From: an uncultured Mailhella sp.
GTDB lineage: Bacteria > Desulfobacterota > Desulfovibrionia > Desulfovibrionales > Desulfovibrionaceae
Direction: 5' to 3'
Assembly (NCBI GenBank): GCA_910579055.1
Contig: CAJTSU010000174.1
Span: forward strand, 1-7,267
DNA length: 7,267 bases
In this document: positions 1 to 7,190 of the stretch, piece by piece
Layout: every line of letters starts with the position of its first letter
How positions within the stretch are numbered: position 1 is the first letter of the stretch
Translations under genes and position numbers: made by a program
Notes under the pieces: generated by a model
What the model saw: only the letters and a program-made list of their open reading frames with translations
What the model was told of the DNA's origin: nothing
Databases searched by the model: none

Positions 1-54
1 CGTAAGATTGCCTCCGCTGGGAATCCCCCGACTTTAGGCGGCGGAGGATGTCAA
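1..54 (+). mobile_element. Right end of an IS200/IS605-family element (omega RNA 3' end)
   Basis: Bases 11-17 (cctccgc) pair perfectly with 41-47 (gcggagg). Inside them lies gaatcccccgacttta, and the block is followed by ggatgtcaa ending at 54. A hairpin of this composition followed by ggatgtcaa is what I recall as the right end of many IS605/IS1341-type elements. The inner stem is decayed: cccccgac (25-32) against ggcggcgg (37-44) pairs at 6 of 8 positions. If the element is intact to the left, this is also the 3' scaffold of the omega RNA, and the bases just after 54 (gaaatcgagccatag...) would be its guide. The exact end is inferred by resemblance; the left end and transposase genes are outside the window. 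Confidence 0.45.
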
Positions 55-69
55 GAAATCGAGCCATAG
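1..69 (+). CDS. tnpB: C-terminal end of an IS200/IS605-type TnpB (partial)
   Basis: Reading from base 1 gives an open frame of 22 residues ending in a TAG stop at 67-69; it contains SAGNPPTLGGGGCQE. To my memory this Ala-Gly-Asn-Pro-Pro plus Gly-rich Cys-Gln-Glu tail is typical of the C-terminus of TnpB proteins from IS200/IS605 (IS1341-like) elements, where the last codons run through the right-end hairpin. TnpB is an RNA-guided nuclease and the ancestor of Cas12; it acts with an omega RNA made from the 3' end of its own gene. None of the catalytic domain is visible here, so activity cannot be judged. The stop codon appears to lie beyond the element's right end, in flanking DNA. The identification rests on a short tail plus the matching terminal hairpin, so confidence is moderate. 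Confidence 0.45.
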   Translation, partial: RKIASAGNPPTLGGGGCQEIEP

Positions 70-174
70 CCTGTTCGGGCGGACGCGGATTTTCCGGCAG
101 CGGACGAACCCCGAAGGCGGCCGGTCTTTCGGTTTGCGGAAAGGGTTGCTCCGTGAGAAACGGGCAGGTTTCGA

Positions 175-1713
175 TCACGGCGCGGGGCGTTCCGTCAGTC
201 TTCCGCCCAGCGCGCGATAAATGGCGTTCTCACGGCTGATAAGATCATACTTGTTCTTGAGCAGGGAAAGCAGAGACGAATTGCGCGTGTTCAGGGCGTT
301 CAGCCAGTCTTGCAGCTCGCCCGCGCCGTTTTTCCAGCGTTCTTCACGGTACACGGCGGCACGCGTGTCCGCCTCCAGCTTGCGTTCCATGTTCGCCATC
401 TGTTCCTGCGCCTTGCGGTAACTGAAGTACAGGGCATCCACCTCGTTCAGCGCGGTGTTCACCGCGTTTTCGAGATTCAGCTTCGCTTCCTCAAATTCCG
501 CTTCGGACGTTTTTATATCCCATCGCAGTTTGTTCCACTGGAGAAAAGGCAGGTTGATCTTGATGGTTCCCCCGAGGAAGGGCACGTCGAACATCGTGTT
601 CACCCGGTCGGATGATGCGGACAGCGTCGCGCCTACGGTGATGGAAGGGTAAAGCGCAGCTTCCGTGGCTTCTTTGCTGCGAAAGGCGCTTTGCAGGCGG
701 AATTCCGCGGCGCGTACATCGGGCCGCAGCGAGAGCGCGGCCAGCGGCACATTGAGATCCGGCCCGTCCGAACTTACTCCCAGCAGTGAGGCAGGGGAAA
801 GCCCCAGTTCTTTTCCCGGCCCCCGGTTCAGCAGGTCGCGCAATGTTTGCTCAATGGTTTTCAGTTCGGTCTGGTAGGTCATCAGGCTGTTTCGTGCCGA
901 AAGAACCGACTGCCGCGCGTTGAGCGGTTCCAGCCCGTCTGTTTTGCCCTGCTTGTTGCGGGCTTCCGCAATAGCCAGGATACGCTCGTAATTCTTCAGC
1001 GATTGCTCCGTGAGCGCCACTGCCTCGCGCGTATAGCGCCAGTTGAAATAGGCGTCCGCCACGCTGGCGGTCAGGGTCAGTCTGGCGCTTGCCAGATCCT
1101 GTTCCGTGGCCCGCAGCGCCCACTCCGCGGCGGAAGTTTCGTCCCGCAGTCTGCGCCACAGATCAAGCTCGTAACTGACGCCCATATCCGCGCCGTAGGA
1201 AGGATCGCCCGAATGGCCGCTCTCCAGGTTTTTGCTGCGTCCGGCGTCCGCGCCCGCCGTGAAGGCGGGAACCAGATCCGATCCGATGCGCCGCGCCTGG
1301 TACAGCGCCTTGTTCACGCTGATGGCGCTCTTGGCCAGATCCGTATTGTTTGCCAGCGCCTCCTGTTCCAGCGCATTGAGTTGCGCGTCGCCATAGCCCT
1401 TCCACCAGTCGCGCTCCACGCCCCAGCGGGTCAGGGCTTCGCTCTCCGTCATCAGCCTGCCCCGCGTCAGTTCCGCCGTGTCGTAGTCCAGCGCCGCGCA
1501 CCCCGTCAACGCAAAACAGACAAGGAAAGAAAAGCATAGAGCCCGGAGCGCGAAAACTACTCCGGCAGGGGCATGATACCCCTGTACCTTCGTTTGGCCG
1601 AACTGTCTGCCGCCCTGGCGGCAGACAGTTCGGCCCGAAACGGGGTCCGGGGGGATTATCCCCCCGGCGGGGTGCGGGGCAGAGCCCCGCTGAAGCAAAG
1701 CGTTTGCGTTCAT
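175..1713 (-). CDS. Outer-membrane factor lipoprotein of a tripartite efflux pump (TolC/OprM/NodT-like)
   Basis: This is the outer-membrane channel that would carry the MacAB substrate across the outer membrane. The 512-residue frame has a hydrophobic stretch at residues 53-70 followed by the lipobox LTGC, with C72 as the predicted lipidated cysteine. Two outer-membrane efflux (OEP) repeats follow, roughly residues 100-290 and 320-505. Family landmarks are YELDLWRRLRDE (181-192), LRPDV (329-333), ALYPSI (353-358) and YRALGG near the end. The ATG at 1713 lies 3 bases after the macB stop, so it is the operon-consistent start, but the ribosome site there is weak. The oddity is the front: residues 2-50 precede the signal peptide, and residues 8-41 are encoded by three GC-rich hairpins. 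No ATG, GTG or TTG occurs in frame between this repeat and the hydrophobic stretch. An out-of-frame ATG at 1574 reads MPLPE then stops. The mature protein call is firm; the N-terminus is uncertain. Confidence 0.9.
   Translation of the reverse strand: MNANALLQRGSAPHPAGGIIPPDPVSGRTVCRQGGRQFGQTKVQGYHAPAGVVFALRALCFSFLVCFALTGCAALDYDTAELTRGRLMTESEALTRWGVERDWWKGYGDAQLNALEQEALANNTDLAKSAISVNKALYQARRIGSDLVPAFTAGADAGRSKNLESGHSGDPSYGADMGVSYELDLWRRLRDETSAAEWALRATEQDLASARLTLTASVADAYFNWRYTREAVALTEQSLKNYERILAIAEARNKQGKTDGLEPLNARQSVLSARNSLMTYQTELKTIEQTLRDLLNRGPGKELGLSPASLLGVSSDGPDLNVPLAALSLRPDVRAAEFRLQSAFRSKEATEAALYPSITVGATLSASSDRVNTMFDVPFLGGTIKINLPFLQWNKLRWDIKTSEAEFEEAKLNLENAVNTALNEVDALYFSYRKAQEQMANMERKLEADTRAAVYREERWKNGAGELQDWLNALNTRNSSLLSLLKNKYDLISRENAIYRALGGRLTERPAP
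1591..1690. repeat. Cluster of three perfect GC-rich hairpins inside the 5' end of the outer-membrane factor gene
   Basis: Three inverted repeats stand side by side. First, 1596-1614 pairs with 1617-1635 (19 bases, perfect, 2-base centre), extended by cgttt 1591-1595 with aaacg 1638-1642 across a 2-base bulge. Second, ccgggggg 1647-1654 pairs with 1660-1667 around attat. Third, gcggggc 1674-1680 pairs with 1684-1690 around aga. The look is that of an intergenic palindromic repeat (REP-like) and not of coding DNA, yet it lies in frame between the start codon and the signal peptide of the lipoprotein. There is no T-run after the stems on either strand that would make it a standard terminator. 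Confidence 0.8.
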
Positions 1714-1716
1714 GGC

Positions 1717-3663
<1,947 letters not shown>

Positions 3664-3669
3664 GGGCGG

Positions 3670-3673
3670 CTCC
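3670..3673 (-). promoter_or_regulatory. Ribosome binding site for macB
   Basis: GGAG on the minus strand lies 6 bases before the ATG at 3663. It favours this start over the upstream ATG at 3681, which has no visible Shine-Dalgarno sequence. It lies between the macA stop and the preferred macB start. Confidence 0.6.
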
Positions 3674-3680
3674 GTGCGCA

Positions 3681-4895
3681 TCAGCGCATGCGCGGCCCGC
3701 GCATCTTGGCGACGGAGGCCGCCGCTTCTTCGGCCTGGCTCATCATGGAAGAAACAACCCGCTCGCCTTCCGCAAGGCCGGAGACGATTTGGGTGTTCAG
3801 GTTGTCCGAAACGCCGGTTTCCACCGCCCGTTCCTCCACTGTTCCGGCCGGAGTGAGCACCTGGACGAAATAGCTTGTCCTGCCGCGCGCCGTGCGCTTT
3901 TCCAGCACGATGCTCGGCACGATGAGCACATCCTGCGCGCGGCTGACCACGATGGTGTTCTGGGTGGTCATGCCGATGCGCAGGCGGCCGTCTTCGTTGG
4001 AAACTATGGACTTGCCGTAGTAATAGACAGCCTCGTTGGAGGATGAGGAGGACGAAGAGCCTGAGGACGTGGCGCCGGCGTTGGTGACGGAGGTATTGCC
4101 GGGGTCGATGGAATCAAGCCTGGCCCGGAAGCTGATATCCGGTTCGGAGAGAATGGTATATATGACCGGCATGCCGGGGGCCACACGGGTGATATCGCCC
4201 TCGGAAATTTCGATCTTGTTCTCCATGCGCGAAAGATCCGCAATCTTTACGATGGTGGGTGTGGTCTGATTGGCGTTGACGGTCTGACCTTCCTCAACCG
4301 GGATGGACACCACCGTGCCGTCCAGCGGCGCGCTGATCCGGGTATAGCCGAGGTTGGTTTCCGCCGTGCTCACGGCAAGCCTGGCCTGGACGATCTGCGA
4401 TTCCATTTCCGCCACGTCAGCCTTGGCCGAAGCCAGGGTCTGCTGTGCGCTTTCCAGATTTTCCCGCGAGGTGGAATCGGTGCTGCGCAGTTTTACTTCA
4501 CGGTTGTAGCGGGCCTGAGCCACATCGCGCGTAACCTTGCGCGCGGCCAGCTGTGCCTCGTAGGAGGCCAGCTGCGCCTTGCTTTTTTCCAGTTCGTTAC
4601 GCTGGGTGGTGGAGTCGATTTCCGCAATGAGATCGCCCTTTTTGATCTGCCGGCCAAGTTCCACATACAGTTTTTCAATCTGGCCGGATACCTGCGCGCC
4701 CACATCGACGGAAACCATAGCGTCCAGTTCGCCCGAGGCATTGACTGTGGCGAGTATTTCCCCGCGGCGGACAGTTTCCGTGAGATAGTTTATGCCGGAT
4801 CTGTCGTCGGCGTTCTTTCGCCAGTACCATATTCCCCCGGCGCAGAGCAGAAGAATAAGAAGACCGGCGAGAAATGTTTTGTTGCGCGATTTCAT
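3681..4895 (-). CDS. macA: MacA-like periplasmic adaptor (membrane fusion protein)
   Basis: Adaptor that links the MacB transporter to the outer-membrane channel and stimulates its ATPase. In the 404-residue form, residues 1-10 are basic/polar and 8-24 form a single membrane anchor (FLAGLLILLLCAGGIWY). The first half of the biotinyl-lipoyl domain is near 60-94 (VDVGAQVSGQIEKLYVELG), a helical hairpin of two long Ala/Gln/Glu-rich coiled-coil arms spans about 95-183, and the second lipoyl half is near 186-220 (TRISAPLDGTVVSIPVEEG). Beta-barrel and membrane-proximal domains follow to about 385. A Ser-rich stretch (277-286) sits within the beta-barrel region where MacA relatives have a variable loop. 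The ATG at 4895 has GGAG 6 bases upstream; a longer reading from 4943 would need a TTG start and adds residues with no family likeness. The stop overlaps the most upstream possible macB ATG by one base, indicating an operon. Confidence 0.94.
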   Translation of the reverse strand: MKSRNKTFLAGLLILLLCAGGIWYWRKNADDRSGINYLTETVRRGEILATVNASGELDAMVSVDVGAQVSGQIEKLYVELGRQIKKGDLIAEIDSTTQRNELEKSKAQLASYEAQLAARKVTRDVAQARYNREVKLRSTDSTSRENLESAQQTLASAKADVAEMESQIVQARLAVSTAETNLGYTRISAPLDGTVVSIPVEEGQTVNANQTTPTIVKIADLSRMENKIEISEGDITRVAPGMPVIYTILSEPDISFRARLDSIDPGNTSVTNAGATSSGSSSSSSSNEAVYYYGKSIVSNEDGRLRIGMTTQNTIVVSRAQDVLIVPSIVLEKRTARGRTSYFVQVLTPAGTVEERAVETGVSDNLNTQIVSGLAEGERVVSSMMSQAEEAAASVAKMRGPRMR

Positions 4896-4901
4896 GTCCC
4901 G

Positions 4902-4905
4902 CTCC
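4902..4905 (-). promoter_or_regulatory. Ribosome binding site for macA
   Basis: GGAG on the minus strand, 6 bases before the ATG at 4895. It decides the macA start against the TTG at 4943. Confidence 0.65.
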
Positions 4906-4954
4906 ACGAGCTGTCGCCTGTTAAGGAAACGCGAAAGCGGCAAGGCCGCGGTCT

Positions 4955-5023
4955 GCTCCTGATTCTTGGAGCTGCTGACGTTGTCGGCAGCCTACGCGGA
5001 TGTATTCGCAGAATACATCCGCG
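4955..5023 (-). promoter_or_regulatory. Structured leader of macA: three consecutive inverted repeats
   Basis: In the order a minus-strand transcript would meet them: a perfect 13-base inverted repeat (4995-5007 with 5011-5023, 3-base loop), a 9-base stem with one G-T pair (4971-4979 with 4983-4991, 3-base loop), and a small 5-base stem gctcc/ggagc (4955-4959 with 4968-4972). The last two overlap by two bases, so they compete at the edge. None is followed by a T-run, so they are not ordinary intrinsic terminators. The first coincides with the predicted transcription start and could equally be a repressor operator read as DNA. Function is inferred; the pairing is seen directly. Confidence 0.5.
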
Positions 5024-5031
5024 GTTCCTTT

Positions 5032-5060
5032 AGATTAGGGACGGCTGCGGGGCATGGCAA
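5032..5060 (-). promoter_or_regulatory. Candidate promoter of the macA-macB-outer-membrane factor operon
   Basis: On the minus strand TTGCCA (5055-5060, 5 of 6 matches to the sigma-70 -35 box) is separated by 17 bases from TAATCT (5032-5037), a weak -10. Transcription would start near 5025, giving a leader of about 130 bases before macA. The poor -10 fits a promoter that needs an activator. No other pair of boxes in the gap looked better by eye. Confidence 0.35.
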
Positions 5061-5090
5061 GTAACGTAACGTAACAAAATATGATACGTT
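5061..5090. promoter_or_regulatory. Candidate regulator binding site upstream of macA (GTAAC repeats and inverted repeat)
   Basis: GTAAC occurs three times in tandem at 5061-5075. Overlapping it, aacgta (5068-5073) and tacgtt (5085-5090) form a perfect inverted repeat with an 11-base AT-rich spacer. It lies about 40-65 bases upstream of the predicted start, directly next to the -35 box. Position and dyad geometry would suit an activator, possibly LysR-type. No regulator can be assigned from sequence alone. Confidence 0.35.
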
Positions 5091-5102
5091 TCTGCTTCGC
5101 GT

Positions 5103-5780
5103 TCACGCTTCACCGGCAAAACGTCTGCCCGCCCCCTTGCCGCCGCCCGGAACCATCTGCCTGCCTGCCGGGCGCGCCGTTTGCCCCGTGGCCTTGAGGA
5201 CAAATTCATACAGTTGCTGCGGCGTCATGTCATTGGCCGCGGCGATGTCCCGAAAAATACTGCCGGACTGCGGATTGCCCTTAAACCCGGCCTGCTGCAT
5301 GGCCGCAAGAACAGTGTCAATGTCCATGCCGAGAAACGCGCAGAACTGCCGGAGCGAGCTTGCTTCCGCGTGTCCGAAAGGTGGTTCTCCATATTTTACA
5401 GCCTGGTGGGCCTTGATTTCCGCATTCCAGGAAACCAGCTGCCGCATGGGCGGCACATCCCACAAGGTTCCGGCATAAACAGCCAGACAAATGCCCAGCG
5501 AAGCGAAAAGCGGAACGGGACTGCTTTTTTTTGCCGCGGAAAACGCTTTGCAATAATTGATAACCGCTCTGAAATTAAGGATTGCATGCCAAAGACCGAA
5601 GATTATGAAAAGAACTCCTCCTGTGATATGCAGGTTTCCCCACTGGGACTTGCTAAAAACGACAGACCATTCGGCCCAGTAAGCGATGCGTCCTTCCGGG
5701 ACAATATACAGCATCACCGAGCTGACGATGAGAAGCAGGAAGGAAAAGGCCGTTGTCAACGAAACGATTTTTCTTGTCAT
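5103..5780 (-). CDS. DUF4405-type membrane protein, cytochrome b561-like, with soluble C-terminal domain
   Basis: A 225-residue inner-membrane protein with helices near 6-27, 50-69 and 89-107. The opening MTRKIVSLTTAFSFLLLIVS, the YIVPEGRIAYWAEW segment (25-38), and WGNLHITGG...LWHAILNF (47-70) match what I recall of the DUF4405 family. H51 and H65 on helix 2 are the best candidates for haem ligands, as in related b561/FdnI-like cytochromes; haem binding is inferred. After about residue 135 a soluble part of about 90 residues follows, with two small helical units (SLRQFCAFLGMDIDTVLAAM and FRDIAAANDMTPQQLYEFVL) and a Gly/Arg-rich tail. I recall a similar two-unit tail in other DUF4405 proteins, but its role is unknown to me. 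The start is supported by AGAGGA at 5787-5792, 6 bases before the ATG. It stands apart from the pump operon by 207 bases and may be a separate unit. Confidence 0.8.
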   Translation of the reverse strand: MTRKIVSLTTAFSFLLLIVSSVMLYIVPEGRIAYWAEWSVVFSKSQWGNLHITGGVLFIIFGLWHAILNFRAVINYCKAFSAAKKSSPVPLFASLGICLAVYAGTLWDVPPMRQLVSWNAEIKAHQAVKYGEPPFGHAEASSLRQFCAFLGMDIDTVLAAMQQAGFKGNPQSGSIFRDIAAANDMTPQQLYEFVLKATGQTARPAGRQMVPGGGKGAGRRFAGEA

Positions 5781-5861
5781 TGCACATCCTCTTTCAGTTC
5801 ATACATGTGTCATGGTGTGCGCGTCTTTTAGCAAATAGCGTGCCGGCACATTTTTATTTAC

Positions 5862-5875
5862 TTCAATATGTTGAA
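5862..5875. promoter_or_regulatory. Palindrome TTCAA-N4-TTGAA upstream of the DUF4405 gene
   Basis: A perfect 5-base inverted repeat with a 4-base spacer, 82 bases before the ATG at 5780. The geometry (5-4-5) is that of CRP/FNR-family operators, but the half-sites differ from the classic TTGAT/ATCAA form, so assignment to that family is only a guess. I could not find a convincing promoter near it by eye. Confidence 0.3.
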
Positions 5876-5947
5876 TTTAATGCGTAAAATATTGCAACCC
5901 CGATGTGTTCAACAGCCGTGACATACGGGAAATGTGGCATTTGGTAA

Positions 5948-6000
5948 CACTCTGTCCGAGTGAGATGAGTAAATATTACACAGTCTGAAATCATATTTCA
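5948..6000. promoter_or_regulatory. Three short dyads in the gap between the LysR and DUF4405 genes
   Basis: Perfect short inverted repeats are cactc/gagtg (5948-5952, 5958-5962), gtaa-ata-ttac (5969-5979) and tgaaat-cat-atttca (5986-6000). The 275-base gap is markedly AT-rich compared with the flanking genes. These could be operators for the DUF4405 gene. In AT-rich DNA such short dyads also arise by chance, so only the cluster as a whole deserves notice. I see no small gene in 5781-6055. Confidence 0.25.
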
Positions 6001-6019
6001 CATGATTGGCGGACATGAG

Positions 6020-6057
6020 AAAAGGGCCGGATGCTGTGACAAATTGCCCGTTTTTTT
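6020..6057. terminator. Weak, possibly bidirectional terminator after the LysR gene
   Basis: gggc (6024-6027) can pair with gccc (6046-6049). On the + strand it is followed by seven Ts (6051-6057). On the minus strand, the direction of the LysR gene, it is followed by four Ts. The stem is only 4 bases with a large loop and the T-run overlaps the LysR stop codon, so the call is weak. Confidence 0.3.
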
Positions 6058-6976
6058 ACGAGGAAATAATTTTGTGGAAAAAATACTGTACTTCTGCGCT
6101 TGGCCGGGGAGGGAGAACCACCCCCAGATATGCGCCGATCCTCTCTTTTAAACGAATGAAATGAATATGATCCGTCAACATCTTGCGTACAAGATCGAGC
6201 TGGACAAAGATTTCCTGGGTAAAGCCCACGCCTGTATTCTGCCCCACTGATTGCGCCCAGGAGAAGAATGACGGTGTGGTCATGATAATATTCGGATTTT
6301 TATAGAGATTCAGCACATACTGCAACGGTGTGCAGGCCTGCCCTTTTTCGCTGGACAGCACCATGGGAAAGTCCAGAATCCTCCGCAGGGAAATTTCCCG
6401 TTCGTCAGCCAGAATGGAGCTTTGGGCGACACAGGCGAGATAATAATTCTTTTTGAGCAGCTCCACATTTCGTGCCCGCGGCATGAATTCGCGGACGATT
6501 TCGCCGTCTTCGGTAAAGGGAACGGAGCACAGGAAAAGATAGTCGTTTTTTCCCGCACCGCGAATGTAGCCTTCCATTTTGCGTTCGTTCATCACTTTCA
6601 CGTTGATTTTGATGTCCGGATATTCGTGCCTGAACGCGCTGATGGCTTCAGAAGTACAAGTGGAAAGAAAGGAATTGGTGAAAATGACATCCAGAGAATT
6701 CTGGATGTTCCATCCGTTGTTTTTGCCCGCGAAATAGGAACAAATGCGTTCGTGGTCATCCAGGCATTTTCGGGCGTAGTTGAGAAAGATTTCTCCGTCT
6801 GCGGTCAGCGTACATCCGGTGCGCCTGCGCGTGACCAGGGTCACGCCGAATTCGTTTTCCAGAGATTTGATGGAGGAACTCAGCGCCTGCTGGGTAATGC
6901 CGAGAGCGTGCGCGGCGGCGTGGAAAGAGCGAAGCCGCGTGAGAGCCAGAAAGAATGTGAGTTGTTCAATACGCAT
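6056..6976 (-). CDS. LysR-type transcriptional regulator
   Basis: A 306-residue DNA-binding regulator of the usual LysR length. The N-terminal winged helix-turn-helix covers about residues 1-60 (MRIEQLTFFLALTRLRSFHA, then AAHALGITQQALSSSIKSLE with the recognition helix near 28-38, and the wing TRRRTGCTLTADG). A linker helix follows to about 84. The periplasmic-binding-protein-like effector domain spans about 92-300 (LDVIFTNSF..., PDIKINVKVMNERKM, ...NTGVGFTQEIFVQLDLV). The ATG at 6976 gives the canonical LysR opening and has GGAG 5 bases upstream. A longer reading from 7138 would add 54 Pro/Arg-rich residues unlike the family. The effector is not predictable. LysR regulators often control a divergently transcribed neighbour; here the upstream neighbour is outside the window, so the target is unknown. 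Confidence 0.93.
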   Translation of the reverse strand: MRIEQLTFFLALTRLRSFHAAAHALGITQQALSSSIKSLENEFGVTLVTRRRTGCTLTADGEIFLNYARKCLDDHERICSYFAGKNNGWNIQNSLDVIFTNSFLSTCTSEAISAFRHEYPDIKINVKVMNERKMEGYIRGAGKNDYLFLCSVPFTEDGEIVREFMPRARNVELLKKNYYLACVAQSSILADEREISLRRILDFPMVLSSEKGQACTPLQYVLNLYKNPNIIMTTPSFFSWAQSVGQNTGVGFTQEIFVQLDLVRKMLTDHIHFIRLKERIGAYLGVVLPPRPSAEVQYFFHKIISS

Positions 6977-6981
6977 GGGGG

Positions 6982-6985
6982 CTCC
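6982..6985 (-). promoter_or_regulatory. Ribosome binding site for the LysR gene
   Basis: GGAG on the minus strand, 5 bases before the ATG at 6976. It supports this start over the in-frame ATG at 7138. Confidence 0.6.
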
Positions 6986-7130
6986 GTTGCATTCCGGCTG
7001 CGGGGAGGGAGGTTGCCGGGCTGGAGGCGGGGAGGGCCGTCGTAAGGCGCTTCGCACCAACGGATGAAGGCACCGCTTTGGCGGCGCAAAATAGTGATGA
7101 ATGATGGAGCGCGTGCGTTTACAGGCAAGC

Positions 7131-7169
7131 GCCGGCACTCCGAAACATAACCTCTTTCGGAGTGCCGGC
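7131..7169. repeat. Strong 15-base inverted repeat upstream of the LysR gene
   Basis: gccggcactccgaaa (7131-7145) pairs perfectly with 7155-7169 around a 9-base loop. The stem is long enough to act as a transcription barrier, but neither strand has a T-run after it, so it is not a standard intrinsic terminator. It may end transcription of a gene beyond the window or be an intergenic repeat. I see no convincing gene or promoter in 6977-7130. Confidence 0.6.
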
Positions 7170-7190
7170 CGTCAGGCCCAAGGCCGGGGG

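Noticed and set aside
1..67. Minus-strand frame starting at the ATG at 67 (MARFLDILRRLKSGD...)
   Set aside because: It lies mostly on the antisense of the IS right-end hairpin; such frames are common false genes across IS605 ends. The longer GTG version is kept only as a weak finding.
48..239. Plus-strand 63-codon frame starting at the ATG in the ggatgtcaa block
   Set aside because: Its 3' third overlaps the end of the outer-membrane factor gene on the other strand, it starts inside the IS end, and no recognisable protein features are present.
847..1539. Long plus-strand open frames opposite the outer-membrane factor, macB and macA genes (also 1573-2313 and 2863-3873)
   Set aside because: They mirror genes with clear family motifs, are Arg/Gly/Ala-rich in the way antisense frames of GC-rich genes are, and match no family I recognise.
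4896..4943. Extension of MacA to the TTG at 4943
   Set aside because: The ATG at 4895 has a good ribosome site and begins directly with the expected short basic N-region and membrane anchor.
4995..5023. Intrinsic terminator of the DUF4405 gene
   Set aside because: The stem is strong but is not followed by a T-run in the minus direction, and it sits downstream of the likely macA promoter.
6977..7138. 54-residue N-terminal extension of the LysR regulator
   Set aside because: LysR proteins begin with the helix-turn-helix, as MRIEQLTFFL does at 6976; the extension is Pro/Arg-rich and runs through non-coding-looking DNA.
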